64,000 bases of DNA from DATMXT01 sp963662765 (GCA_963662765.2 CAXXUP010000004.1:1-64000), one strand, 5' to 3'. Shown: positions 54,571-63,704, counted from the first letter of the stretch. The notes: generated from the letters alone by a model not told the origin. Made by a program: numbers and translations.

Positions 54571-54670
54571 CGGGGCTGGTTGGCCCGATATTATAAGTAA
54601 AAGCGCCGAAAAAATTGAGCTTGTTTATGCTAAATATTGATTATTTCGCAAAACAGTATATCATTGTAAT
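54571..54670 (+). repeat. intergenic repeat copy B, left of the cyclase-like gene
   Basis: About 100 bp, starting CGGGGCTGGTTGG and ending GCAAAACAGTATATCATTGT. It is alignable over its full length with copy C at 58670-58772 (conserved blocks: CGGGGCTG, ATATTA, TAAAAGCGCC, GCTAAATATTGA, GCAAAACAGTATATCATT). The two copies bracket the cyclase-like, HEPN and rsmH genes in direct orientation. Confidence 0.6.
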
Positions 54671-54809
54671 TGGATTGCAAAAAAATGCTGCGTTACATAT
54701 TGTTGGTGCAATCGATCTGTGTTCGTGTAATAGCAATTATGCGAATCTGGATGCTTAGTTTAATGATAATTATATCCTGTGTTTTAATCTGTTGCAGAGG
54801 AGTGTATAT

Positions 54810-55706
54810 ATGCCAAATGAACAAAGTGAAGCCACTAAGACCGCAAATGCTGCATTGGATATATTGAGAAAGCAGTCAGAAGATATTTGGGAAAATAGCC
54901 AGTACACTAGGTCCATCATTGCTATAATTGATGTTATGGGCATTAAAGAATGGTTCAGCGGAGAGCCTGATTTTACAAATCAAATGAAACTTTATAAAGC
55001 GTGGGACTTTATAATTAAATCGGCACAATTAAATGAGGTTAAGCAAGATTTGCGGGAGAAATATGGTAATTTTCCTTTAAAATACACCCTTTTATCAGAC
55101 AGCCTAGTTGTTTCCGTGAGCATTGAAGTCCCATTTGCTTTTAATAGGCTTATGATGTATGTGCGAGTGCTGATAAATAGCACATTTGTTGAGCATACTC
55201 CGCCATTTATGACAAGAGGGGCTATCGTTATAGGAGATATATTTCAAGAGGGCAATATTGTATTTGGGCCAGGTCTGATAAAGGCACACCTCATGGAAAG
55301 CAAAGCAGCTGAAAATTTCAGACATATAATTGACGAGGAAGACTTCGCCACTCTGCGGGAATATAAAGATGCGGATACCCAAAACATGCTGACTGGCTGG
55401 TTCAATAAAGAAGGTGGTTTTTATTGCTATGATTATCTTAGAAGCTATCTGGGTTACGTTGACAATCGCCTTATGTTATATCCCAATGAAAATGTGGGCA
55501 TAAACGGTATTGCTGTTCTAAGTAAAATCAACAAGAAGATTGAGGATGAGATAAAGAATAACGGCGATAAACGCGTTGTACGAAAATATAAGTGGATGAA
55601 GGACTATTTCAAGAGGACATTGCAATGGGCAATTTATCGAACAGGCGACGAAGACTATTGCTGGTTAAAACAAGCTTATGAGGAACACAAAACTAAAGAT
55701 CGTTAA
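54810..55706 (+). CDS. class III nucleotidyl cyclase-like protein, possible defence signal synthase
   Basis: 298 residues from ATG 54810 behind AGAGGAG. The pattern is that of a class III cyclase domain: first metal Asp41 in SIIAIIDVMGIKEWF, second Asp97 in KYTLLSDSLVVSVS (place of the usual GD), then a TRGAIVIGDIFQEGNIVFGPGLIKAHLME segment with Arg136 and a region like the E-x-x-A-x-x-P-R-I stretch of related cyclases. Pycsar defence systems use such cyclases to make cCMP or cUMP on infection. The gene is clearly more AT-rich than the core genes. The next gene carries a HEPN-type RNase motif, so a cyclase-effector pair is plausible. The product nucleotide cannot be told. Confidence 0.6.
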   Translation: MPNEQSEATKTANAALDILRKQSEDIWENSQYTRSIIAIIDVMGIKEWFSGEPDFTNQMKLYKAWDFIIKSAQLNEVKQDLREKYGNFPLKYTLLSDSLVVSVSIEVPFAFNRLMMYVRVLINSTFVEHTPPFMTRGAIVIGDIFQEGNIVFGPGLIKAHLMESKAAENFRHIIDEEDFATLREYKDADTQNMLTGWFNKEGGFYCYDYLRSYLGYVDNRLMLYPNENVGINGIAVLSKINKKIEDEIKNNGDKRVVRKYKWMKDYFKRTLQWAIYRTGDEDYCWLKQAYEEHKTKDR

Positions 55707-55947
55707 AGGGGAAATAAGTGGTCAAACATAGTATTTATCGGCTTTGCTGTCTAAATGAACTTAATTGCCCATTATGTTTAGAACATACCAATCCTTCGCG
55801 AACATTAAGCAGCGCATCATCCATAAAACAGTGATAAGCCAGAGGTTTCCGGCCACTGGGCTTGTTATAGTACCAATGGAAAATTTGCACTGCAGATATT
55901 CGATCACTTATTAGACATGGGCCAAAAAGTGAAAGGTTGTGAATGTT

Positions 55948-57156
55948 ATGCCTGATCCCTCTTCACCAACCAAACACAAACAAACGACAATCATCATTGA
56001 TGGTCAAGCGTACGTATCTGAAAGTTTCATATCGTTAAATGATGTCATTATGCTCACAGAGTATTTGACCAGCGGTGATGCTGACTATTGTCGTGCTGTT
56101 GCGGACTTAATTCATAGCAAAATTATATGCGAAGAAAGTCAACGTCCTTCAGTAGATCAAATCGTAACTCAGGATGGCGTTCTATTTGCATCATACATAA
56201 ATTCGTTGCTTGAAGATGATGACATCCTAAAATCTTCCTACGAGAAATTTGCTGAAGAGGAAGACATCTGTTATCACCTAATTCTGTCTGTGAACGATGA
56301 ATGGAAAGAATTTGGAAAATCTCTTGTCACGGGACTTCAAAAGATAAATATCCCAGAGTTTAATTTTAAAGTAGTCAAAAATAATTTGCTGGCATTATCC
56401 GCAGGAATTAAGGCTGCACTTGAGCCGATTTCTATTATTTCAGCAAATATTTCATATTCTTTAACAGAGTTGGCAAAAAGATTTGGAGATCAAATAGAAC
56501 CTGTCTTTTCCGACATTCACATTCCAACTTTCAGCGAGGAGAAAAAATTAGAAATTCACAAGTCTTTCCAACGATGGGGCGAATACGGATGGACATGTGT
56601 CCCACATGCTACGCTCAGCTATTATAGTCAATCACCAGAAAGCCAAAAAAGCGCAAACAAAGCTGCTTTAGCGCTGTGTAGAGCAAACGATATGGAAGGA
56701 TTGTTCTCTAGACTTTACAAAACTAAGGGCATAAAAAAATCAGATCTCGAAGAAGCCATCTTCGATTTTCAGCATAAAAAATACAAGTCTTGTTCTATGA
56801 TTATTTGTTCTATGATTGATTCAAAGTTGATTCGAATTCAGCGGGACGAGGACAGGAATCCTAAAACGAAGAGAAGATATTCAGGTCAAAAAGCAGCCGA
56901 AAAGTTGCAAAAACATATACAAGATGAACAAAATATTGAGCAGCTGTTCTTCGTGCTGTTAGTTTATGAAAACCTTTTTGTGTGCATCCAAAAGGTATTT
57001 GAAGACGGCGATGACTTTACGAATCAACCCGCTGTTATCAATCGCAATTTCATTGATCATGGCATGCTAACGAGGAGCGTTGCTCGGAAAGACTGCGTGC
57101 AGTTATTTTTACTCTTCTATAATCTAGTAAAATTTTTAGATATTATCGATGATTGA
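55948..57156 (+). CDS. HEPN-motif protein, candidate effector ribonuclease
   Basis: 402 residues from ATG 55948 (GTG 55939 possible). The C-terminal helical domain has the HEPN motif R-x4-H as NRNFIDHGM (Arg366, His371), within a region (FQHKKYKSCSMIICSMIDSK, ENLFVCIQKVF, LFLLFYNLVKFLDII) typical of HEPN bundles in RNases of toxin and defence systems. The N-terminal two thirds have no recognisable domain. It lies 241 bases after the cyclase-like gene, in the same orientation, and ends before a perfect palindrome. AT-rich like its neighbour. Whether it acts with the cyclase is inferred. Confidence 0.5.
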   Translation: MPDPSSPTKHKQTTIIIDGQAYVSESFISLNDVIMLTEYLTSGDADYCRAVADLIHSKIICEESQRPSVDQIVTQDGVLFASYINSLLEDDDILKSSYEKFAEEEDICYHLILSVNDEWKEFGKSLVTGLQKINIPEFNFKVVKNNLLALSAGIKAALEPISIISANISYSLTELAKRFGDQIEPVFSDIHIPTFSEEKKLEIHKSFQRWGEYGWTCVPHATLSYYSQSPESQKSANKAALALCRANDMEGLFSRLYKTKGIKKSDLEEAIFDFQHKKYKSCSMIICSMIDSKLIRIQRDEDRNPKTKRRYSGQKAAEKLQKHIQDEQNIEQLFFVLLVYENLFVCIQKVFEDGDDFTNQPAVINRNFIDHGMLTRSVARKDCVQLFLLFYNLVKFLDIIDD

Positions 57157-57249
57157 TAGAACCTACTTATATGAAGATTTTGTGCAAACCTAGTAACTCG
57201 TCAGCAAAAACGAGTTACCCATTATGTTTAAAAAAAAACGCTAATAAAC

Positions 57250-57295
57250 AGGGGCCTGTACGACCGGCTGATATCAGCCGGTCGTACAGGCCCCT
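57250..57295. terminator. 46-bp perfect palindrome between convergent genes
   Basis: Arms of 23 bp (AGGGGCCTGTACGACCGGCT ...) with no loop, between the HEPN gene and the convergent rsmH. It has weak T tracts on either side. It probably ends both transcripts. Confidence 0.7.
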
Positions 57296-57300
57296 ATATA

Positions 57301-58344
57301 TTATGCTTTAATCGCCCAACGCAGCTTTGCAGAGCGAGCACGGCTGTTGGAATTACATTCTTCGGGGGACGGACGGATGGGCTCGGGGGCAATTTCGCGA
57401 TAAATGCCCTCGCGATAGAAGCGCTGAAAAGACTTTTTCACAAGGCGATCTTCCCCTGAATGAAATGAAAGTATGGCGACGCGTCCGCCCTTGGCAAGAA
57501 TTTGGGGGAGTTTTTCCAAAAACTCATCGAGCACTTCGTACTCTCTGTTGACATCGATTCGAAGTGCTTGAAAGCAGCGCTGACATGACTTTTTAATCTC
57601 ATCTTTTCGAGTTTTCTCGGGAATGAAATCCAGCGCGTCCCTGATTACCTGTCGGAGATCAGTGGTTGTCAAAATCTCTTTTCCCACACTCATTTCGGAA
57701 ATAACAGCGCGTGTGATGGCCTCGGCATAAGGCTCGTCCGCATTTTCAATCAAAATATCCTGCAATTCATTGCGCGAAAGGCTTTTCAAACGCTGGGCCG
57801 CCGATTCCCCCTGTTCGGGATTCAGCCGCAAGTCCAAAGGGCCGTCCCTTTTATATGAGAAGCCCCGTTCGGGATTGTCAATTTGCATGGATGACACGCC
57901 CAAATCCGCCAACACAAAATTCAAGGGGCCGGATTCAACTGCAATTTGATCGATGTTTGAGAAGTTCATCTGCTTAATCTTTACGATCTCGGGTCCGTAA
58001 CCAAGGCCTGCCAAGCGCTCTCGGGTGCGCGGCAGTTCATACGGGTCAACGTCAATCGCGTACAAGGCACCCTTTGAATCCAGGCATTTCAGCATCTCTA
58101 AAGCATGTCCGCCATAACCAAGCGTTGCGTCAAGGCCTGCTTGTCCGGGCGTGATTTGCAGAAACTCCAATATTTCTTTAACGCAAATCGGGCGGTGCAT
58201 ACCGGCGGGTGTGCTGCCGCGCTGAATAACTTTTTCCACATCATCGGCATATTTTTCCGGCTGCAGCTCTTTATATTTTTCTTGAAAAGCTTTGGGGTGC
58301 GTACCTGTATAGCGAACTCGACGCTTGTGCTCCTGGTCTTCCAT
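57301..58344 (-). CDS. rsmH: 16S rRNA (cytosine1402-N4)-methyltransferase family protein, outside the dcw cluster
   Basis: 347 residues. SAM-binding region LDATLGYGGHALEMLKCLDS then YAIDVDPYELPRTRERLAGL; NFVLADLGVSSMQIDNPERGFSYKRDGPLDLRLN is the RsmH hallmark (DLGVSSxQLD), and GGRVAILSFHSGEDRLVKKSF matches its C-terminal motif. An added N-terminal stretch of about 45 residues precedes it. The usual gene sits with ftsL in the cell-division cluster; here it stands alone between accessory genes and so may be a second copy. It would methylate C1402 of 16S rRNA. Confidence 0.85.
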   Translation of the reverse strand: MEDQEHKRRVRYTGTHPKAFQEKYKELQPEKYADDVEKVIQRGSTPAGMHRPICVKEILEFLQITPGQAGLDATLGYGGHALEMLKCLDSKGALYAIDVDPYELPRTRERLAGLGYGPEIVKIKQMNFSNIDQIAVESGPLNFVLADLGVSSMQIDNPERGFSYKRDGPLDLRLNPEQGESAAQRLKSLSRNELQDILIENADEPYAEAITRAVISEMSVGKEILTTTDLRQVIRDALDFIPEKTRKDEIKKSCQRCFQALRIDVNREYEVLDEFLEKLPQILAKGGRVAILSFHSGEDRLVKKSFQRFYREGIYREIAPEPIRPSPEECNSNSRARSAKLRWAIKA

Positions 58345-58926
58345 GGCACCACCTTATTTAAAATCATTTTTCAACGCGCCTTTGTACGTTATGATAACAA
58401 ATTCGTTATCATAAAACAAGCTCACTGAAATTATCTGTTGGAGCCCAGAAATATTGGAGCAGCAATACTAGAATCCTTCTTGATGTAAAAGGCGGCACAA
58501 CCCAAACGTCGAGTATCGTGGCATAATTGCTTGTTGTTGCTCGTGTTATGATAAGTCCATTTGTACCGCACCGATATCCCAAAACAGTTGAACGTCCTAG
58601 GTATCCATTGGCGTTTGGGGTAGGCTCAGGATAACGCAGGGTATATCCTCCGACAAAAACGCATGAGGTCGGGGCTGTCTGGCTTTATATTACAGATTAA
58701 AAGCGCCATGCAGGAATCGCGTCTGTTTTGCGCTAAATATTGAATATTTTGCAAAACAGTATATCATTATATTTGAGATAGCGGAAAAAGCTAACAAAAA
58801 AATTGAACGATGTTCGCAATAGAAATTATGGGAAGTTCCAGACGTTCGTTCGTTAGTAAATCACATTAAAAAAATGAATACTAGCGTGACTGATTTCTGT
58901 TCTTCAAGGTTCTGGAGGTGTAATTG
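58345..58926. other. intergenic region with repeat C, no gene seen
   Basis: About 580 bases before the helicase gene, AT-rich, with repeat copy C at 58670-58772 and a Shine-Dalgarno GGAGGTG at 58915-58921. Palindrome AACGAATT-type sequences are near 58398-58410. No coding frame is convincing. Confidence 0.5.
58670..58772 (+). repeat. intergenic repeat copy C, left of the SNF2 gene
   Basis: Matches copy B (54571-54670) over about 100 bp, by eye at roughly three quarters of positions. It is the right-hand direct copy bracketing the cyclase-like to rsmH block and lies 155 bases before the helicase start. Confidence 0.6.
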
Positions 58927-61086
58927 ATGGCAAGACCCTTCGCGTCGGTAGATGCAAAGAGACTGATTAATGAACATCGCGAATTAGAGCGTAAATTGGC
59001 AGAGGCCAAAGCGCTGACTGCTCAATATCAGTCCGATATTAAAACGGCTGCGGATGGTGTTGCCGCGCAAGAGGTTCTGAAGATCTTAAAGGAAGTTCCC
59101 ATTGAAGAATTGAACAGAGATAAGCACGGTTGCAGGACGAAGCTGCTGCGTGAATATGGCTATAATACCGTAGCGGACATATCTACAGCGTCAGCGGCAA
59201 ATATTGCTTCAATTCATGGCATCGGCGAGGATACCGCTTATTCCATTAGGAGAGTCGTCAAGGATTTTACAAATCAAACCAGAAAAGGTGTTAAAATCAA
59301 GCTCAGCGCAGATAATAAGACTTCCGCCGCAACACAGCTCGTATCTGCAATTTCAAAATACAAACGTAGTCTCCCGCATATCGAAACCTGCAAACAACTG
59401 AGCGCAACGTTTGACAGGAAGTGCGATTATGCTATTGAAGACCTGAAACCTGCTACCAGCGGCCTTCGGTGGGCGTTTTCGTCTGCTGCATACAAACAAA
59501 AAGCTTTAGAAGCATACAACCTGCTTTGCATGTTGTCTGATGGGGTCGGCAGAAGTGCACAGGATGCGCTGTCTGCTTTAGATTTTGTCAAAGCCACCAA
59601 GAGCAGCGACGCATGGAAGGATTTTGAAGAGGATTCCATCAGCTTTTTCGCGATTCTTGAAGAGACCACCCCTGGGCTCCTTGGGACAGACGATGCTGTT
59701 TACGGCCTGCCTGAAGATCTGGCCCGGGAGATTCAGGACGAATGTTTCTTTCCGGAAGGACTGCTCTGTAAGCTGAGACGATATCAGGAATGGGGCGTTA
59801 AATACATACTTCATCAGGAACGTGTCCTTCTTGGCGATGAAATGGGACTCGGCAAAACCATTCAGGCAATTGCTGCAATGGTTTCACTAAAAAATACCGG
59901 CGCAACTCATTTTGTGGTTGTTTGCCCGGCAAGCGTTATTACCAACTGGTGCCGCGAAATCAGGAAGCACAGCTTGCTCCAGGTCACCAAAGTTTATGGT
60001 CAGGGCAGAAAGTCAGCGCTGAATTTATGGCTGCAGACTGGAGGCGTTGCAGTCACAACTTATGAAACTACCGGCTATTTTACTTTGCAGGCTAACTTCA
60101 AGTTTTCGCTCTTAGTGGTTGACGAGGCGCATTATATTAAAAACCCCGAAGCAAGAAGGACTGTAAACGTTAAGAACATTTGTGGTCATGCCGACAGATT
60201 ATTGTTTATGACGGGCACGGCGCTTGAAAATAAGGTCGATGAGATGATAGAGCTTATCCAAATATTGCGGTCTTCCATCGCTTCTCAAATTAAAGGCATT
60301 GCATTTATGTCTGCTGCGCCTCAATTCAGGGAAAAAGTTGCGCCGGTTTATTATCGCAGAAAACGCGATGACGTATTGACCGAACTGCCTGAATTGATTG
60401 AAAGCAAAGAATGGTGCGACTTATTACCTATGGAAGAAGAAATATATGAACGCACCGTATTGATGAAAAACTATGCAGACATACGTCGTGTGTCTTGGAA
60501 TGTTGACGACTTGTATTATTCTTCCAAGGCGAAACGAATGATGGAGATCATCGAGGAAGCCGAGTCTGAAGGTAGAAAGATAATCGTCTTTTCCTTCTTT
60601 CTGGACACTATACGGAAGATCACTATTTTATTGGGAGACAGATGCTTGAATCCCATCAATGGGTCCGTACCTCCTCAACGCAGGCAGGAAATTATCGATG
60701 AGTTTGACAGTGCGCCTGCCGGAACGGTTTTAGCAGCCCAGATCCAATCCGGTGGTACCGGCTTGAATATTCAGGCGGCCAGCGTTGTAATTATATGTGA
60801 GCCACAGTTTAAGCCTTCCATTGAAAATCAGGCAATTTCAAGAGCATACCGAATGGGACAGGCGCGAAACGTACTTGTATACAGGCTGCTGTGTGAAGAT
60901 ACGGTCGACGAGAAAATTACAGCCCTTCTGGATGAAAAACAAGCCATTTTCGATGCGTTTGCTGACAAGTCGGTAGCCGCAAAGGAGAGTCTGGACTTGG
61001 ATGAGAAAACCTTTGGCAACATCATTAAGGAGGAAATTGATCGAATCAACGCTAAGCATGGGAACATCGCCGCAAAGAAAAGTTGA
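58927..61086 (+). CDS. SNF2-family DEAH-type helicase/ATPase with HhH N-terminus
   Basis: 719 residues from ATG 58927 behind GGAGGTG. An N-terminal coiled part (LINEHRELERKLAEAKALTAQYQ) is followed by a helix-hairpin-helix (ADISTASAANIASIHGIGED). The SNF2 motor shows motif I LLGDEMGLGKTIQAIAAMV, motif II LLVVDEAHYIKN, motif III MTGTALENK and motifs V/VI SGGTGLNIQAA and QAISRAYRMGQ. SNF2 proteins move along double-stranded DNA. Bacterial ones include RapA and defence translocases such as DrmD. The lone gene next to tRNAs and a defence-like pair suggests a defence role. Confidence 0.85.
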   Translation: MARPFASVDAKRLINEHRELERKLAEAKALTAQYQSDIKTAADGVAAQEVLKILKEVPIEELNRDKHGCRTKLLREYGYNTVADISTASAANIASIHGIGEDTAYSIRRVVKDFTNQTRKGVKIKLSADNKTSAATQLVSAISKYKRSLPHIETCKQLSATFDRKCDYAIEDLKPATSGLRWAFSSAAYKQKALEAYNLLCMLSDGVGRSAQDALSALDFVKATKSSDAWKDFEEDSISFFAILEETTPGLLGTDDAVYGLPEDLAREIQDECFFPEGLLCKLRRYQEWGVKYILHQERVLLGDEMGLGKTIQAIAAMVSLKNTGATHFVVVCPASVITNWCREIRKHSLLQVTKVYGQGRKSALNLWLQTGGVAVTTYETTGYFTLQANFKFSLLVVDEAHYIKNPEARRTVNVKNICGHADRLLFMTGTALENKVDEMIELIQILRSSIASQIKGIAFMSAAPQFREKVAPVYYRRKRDDVLTELPELIESKEWCDLLPMEEEIYERTVLMKNYADIRRVSWNVDDLYYSSKAKRMMEIIEEAESEGRKIIVFSFFLDTIRKITILLGDRCLNPINGSVPPQRRQEIIDEFDSAPAGTVLAAQIQSGGTGLNIQAASVVIICEPQFKPSIENQAISRAYRMGQARNVLVYRLLCEDTVDEKITALLDEKQAIFDAFADKSVAAKESLDLDEKTFGNIIKEEIDRINAKHGNIAAKKS

Positions 61087-61232
61087 TGTAGACGATGAAA
61101 TTATTGAACTGCTCATTATGTTTATAAACAACATTCCAAACCGCACCCCATAGATGTTCCCACTCGCTCGCCGCTCGCAAACTCACGGCAACCGCTCGGG
61201 GATGACACGGGGTCCGACTCCCCCGCGATACG

Positions 61233-61267
61233 AAAAAAAGCATCCTCCAAACGGAGGATGCTTTTTT
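61233..61267. terminator. bidirectional terminator between SNF2 gene and tRNA-Glu
   Basis: AAGCATCCTCC pairs with GGAGGATGCTT around AAAC, with A and T tracts on both sides. It ends the minus-strand tRNA transcript. Confidence 0.9.
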
Positions 61268-61268
61268 G

Positions 61269-61343
61269 TGGTGACCCGTAGGGGAGTCGGACCCCTGTCT
61301 CAGCCGTGAAAGGGCCGTGTCTTGACCACTTGACCAACGGGCC
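61269..61343 (-). tRNA. tRNA-Glu (TTC)
   Basis: 75 nt with encoded CCA. Acceptor GGCCCGT/ACGGGTC, T-arm AGGGGTCCGACTCCCCT and anticodon loop CTTTCAC (TTC) are seen. It is the 5'-most tRNA-flanking site of the accessory region. Confidence 0.93.
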
Positions 61344-61375
61344 TTAAAACAGGCCCCACCCTGTGGTGGGGCCTG

Positions 61376-61452
61376 TGGTAGCGGCAGTGGGACTTGAACC
61401 TACGACACTTCGGGTATGAACCGAATGCTCTAGCCAACTGAGCTATGCCGCC
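61376..61452 (-). tRNA. tRNA-Met (CAT), elongator
   Basis: 77 nt with CCA. Acceptor GGCGGCA/TGCCGCT, D-arm AGCTCAGTTGGCTAGAGC, anticodon loop TTCATAC. The acceptor is fully paired in contrast to the initiator. An inverted repeat (AACAGGCCCCACC/GGTGGGGCCTGT) sits between this tRNA and tRNA-Glu. A lysidine-modified Ile2 identity is less likely. Confidence 0.88.
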
Positions 61453-61503
61453 GTATGCCATATTATAATACCAAGGCATGGGGCGGTTGTCAAGCATCAG
61501 ATG

Positions 61504-63462
61504 CTACATTTTTTCAATCGTCATCATGACGACGGTCATATCGTCGGGCGGAGTGCTTTCCCGCACCTTTTTGGTCAGCGAGACTAAGGCCTTCGGCGTG
61601 ACGTCGGGATTCTTGATTAAGGTCTCGATTTCCCCGGCTTGCTCGCCGGACGGAAGCACACCGTCCGACAGCATGACGATGCGGTCGCCGGCCTGCACCC
61701 GGCAGCGATAGACCTCCGGCTCCAGCACCGGCAAAAGGCCTGCCGGCAGCGCGCGGCTGTCGACTCTCGTGACCTTGTCCCCCCGCACGATAAAGGAGGG
61801 CGCGGCACCGGCCTTGATGAACTCGAGTTCACCCGTGTACATGTCGAGCACCGCGACGTCGAGGGTGGCGTAGACCTCGGGCTCGGCGCCGATGAGCAGG
61901 GCGGAATTGAGCACCCGCAGGGCGCTCTCGCGGCCAAGTCCCGCCTGCATCAACTTTTCAAGACAGTCGGTCGCCATGCGGCTCTTGCGGGAGGCGGCAC
62001 CGCCGGCGCCCATGCCGTCGGAGAGAACCGTTACATATTTACGGTCCTCGGTGCGGAAGTCCCGCACCGTGTCGCCGGCCACCCGCTCGCCGGGGCAGGG
62101 CGAGATGTGCCGGCGGGTCGAGACCGTGAAGCTTGCCGCCTCGCCGACTGTGAACTCCCAGCCGCCCTCGGCACGGACAAAGTCGGGCGGGGAGAGATGG
62201 CGGCCGCTGACGGCCGCCGCCATCTGGCTAAGCCTGCGCAGGTCGGGCCTTACGCCGGGGCAGTAACCTGAAAGCCGCAGTTTGCCCTGTCTGGCGTACT
62301 CGGCCTGTAAAGTCGAGCCGGGCGGCAGGCAGGGAGTGAGCCGTTCGGTCAGCCTAGGGTCGGGGACGACGTCCTCCTCCTCGGCCGCCTCGCCGAGGTC
62401 GTCGAGCACGGCGGAAAAGCAGCGGTACTGCTCCCGCAGCACGCCGATGTCGCCCAGTCCGTCCTGCCTGAAGCGACTGACCTCCTCAAACCGGCGGGCT
62501 TCCGCCGCCGCCTCTAACACAAACTCCGCCCGTTTGACGCAGGCCGAGGCAAAGGGCTGCGGCAGATCGCACTCCGCAAGATCCGCCCCGCGGCGCAGCA
62601 GCATGGACATCTGGGTCAGACAGTCCATCATGGTGTTGTAGTTTGCACCCCAGCACCGGTGGTTTTGTTTGCAGTTTTTGCAAAGTCGTTCGACGGCGGG
62701 GGAAAAGACCTCGGTCGAGAGGGGCCCGTCACCCCTTGTGCGAAGCTGATCGGTCAGGTCCCGCAGCACATCGGCCACCCGTTTCGTGCGCACCGGGGCA
62801 GGCGGTGGTGCCGGTGTCCCCTTGGCAGGGACGGCCGCACGCAGTGTGCGGGCCGGAAGCAGCATCGCTCCCGCTGCTGCCGCACCGATGGCGGCGGCAG
62901 GCCCCGCAACCGAGAAGACGGTGGCGCAGATTGCGCCGACAAGTCCCACACAATTTCGCATGTCGGGCGTACTGCCGCCTGTAAGCTCCGACAGGACCCG
63001 CTGGGCCATGATAAAGCTCTGGGCGGCAAGACCCGCCACCAGCGTTTCAAGCCAGAACCACTGCCCGCCGTCGCCGCCGAAGACAAGTGCCAGGCCTGTG
63101 GACAGGGTGACGGTTGCGGCCAGCGTCGGCTCAAACCACCAGACTGCCGCGACGTCCCGCGAGTCCCGAAAAATGAGGCGAACGCCAGCCAGTACCGAGA
63201 CTGCGGCGGCATACCGGATTCCGGACATCCCGCCCAATACGAGATATCCGGCGACGCTGCCGACCACGGCCGGCAGCAGCATCCGTATGGGAACTGCCGC
63301 CGCAAGCGCGACCGAAAAAGGCAGTGCCACCCCCAAGGGCCGACCGTATGCCAGCCCAAAACAAAACGCCAACCTGATTGCGGCCCCCGTGAGTGGGCTG
63401 CTCCAGAGTTGCTCAAACCGTTTGTGCGTCAGCCGCTGTTCCACAGTATCCCATCCCTCCAT
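61504..63462 (-). CDS. spoIIE: stage II sporulation protein E (SpoIIE-type PP2C phosphatase)
   Basis: 652 residues. The N-terminal half has about eight membrane segments (RLAFCFGLAYGRPLGVALPF to GAAAAGAMLLPA). A linker region has ERLCKNCKQNHRCWG. The C-terminal PP2C-like phosphatase has YVTVLSDGMGAGGAASRKS, DMYTGELEFIKAGAAPSFIV and RIVMLSDGV, with the metal Asp residues. It is shorter than B. subtilis SpoIIE (about 820). It dephosphorylates SpoIIAA to activate sigma-F in the forespore. This marks a spore former. Confidence 0.94.
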   Translation of the reverse strand: MEGWDTVEQRLTHKRFEQLWSSPLTGAAIRLAFCFGLAYGRPLGVALPFSVALAAAVPIRMLLPAVVGSVAGYLVLGGMSGIRYAAAVSVLAGVRLIFRDSRDVAAVWWFEPTLAATVTLSTGLALVFGGDGGQWFWLETLVAGLAAQSFIMAQRVLSELTGGSTPDMRNCVGLVGAICATVFSVAGPAAAIGAAAAGAMLLPARTLRAAVPAKGTPAPPPAPVRTKRVADVLRDLTDQLRTRGDGPLSTEVFSPAVERLCKNCKQNHRCWGANYNTMMDCLTQMSMLLRRGADLAECDLPQPFASACVKRAEFVLEAAAEARRFEEVSRFRQDGLGDIGVLREQYRCFSAVLDDLGEAAEEEDVVPDPRLTERLTPCLPPGSTLQAEYARQGKLRLSGYCPGVRPDLRRLSQMAAAVSGRHLSPPDFVRAEGGWEFTVGEAASFTVSTRRHISPCPGERVAGDTVRDFRTEDRKYVTVLSDGMGAGGAASRKSRMATDCLEKLMQAGLGRESALRVLNSALLIGAEPEVYATLDVAVLDMYTGELEFIKAGAAPSFIVRGDKVTRVDSRALPAGLLPVLEPEVYRCRVQAGDRIVMLSDGVLPSGEQAGEIETLIKNPDVTPKALVSLTKKVRESTPPDDMTVVMMTIEKM

Positions 63463-63704
63463 ACCCGAGTATGTTAGAGTATACTATAGAAACTTCCAAT
63501 TTTTGGTCGGAAAATATAAACTGGAAATAGATGGTACTATTTTTTCGATCCGCTGCATATACTGATGGCCCGCAACCGCCTTTTGCGCCGCGATATATTG
63601 AAGCGGCCGTCAATGTGTGCTATAATATTCTGACATTGATTTTAAATGTCCGTGTAAACTGACGCGGTCCGGCTAAGGTCGGCCGCGGGAGGGGAGGTGC
63701 GCCC

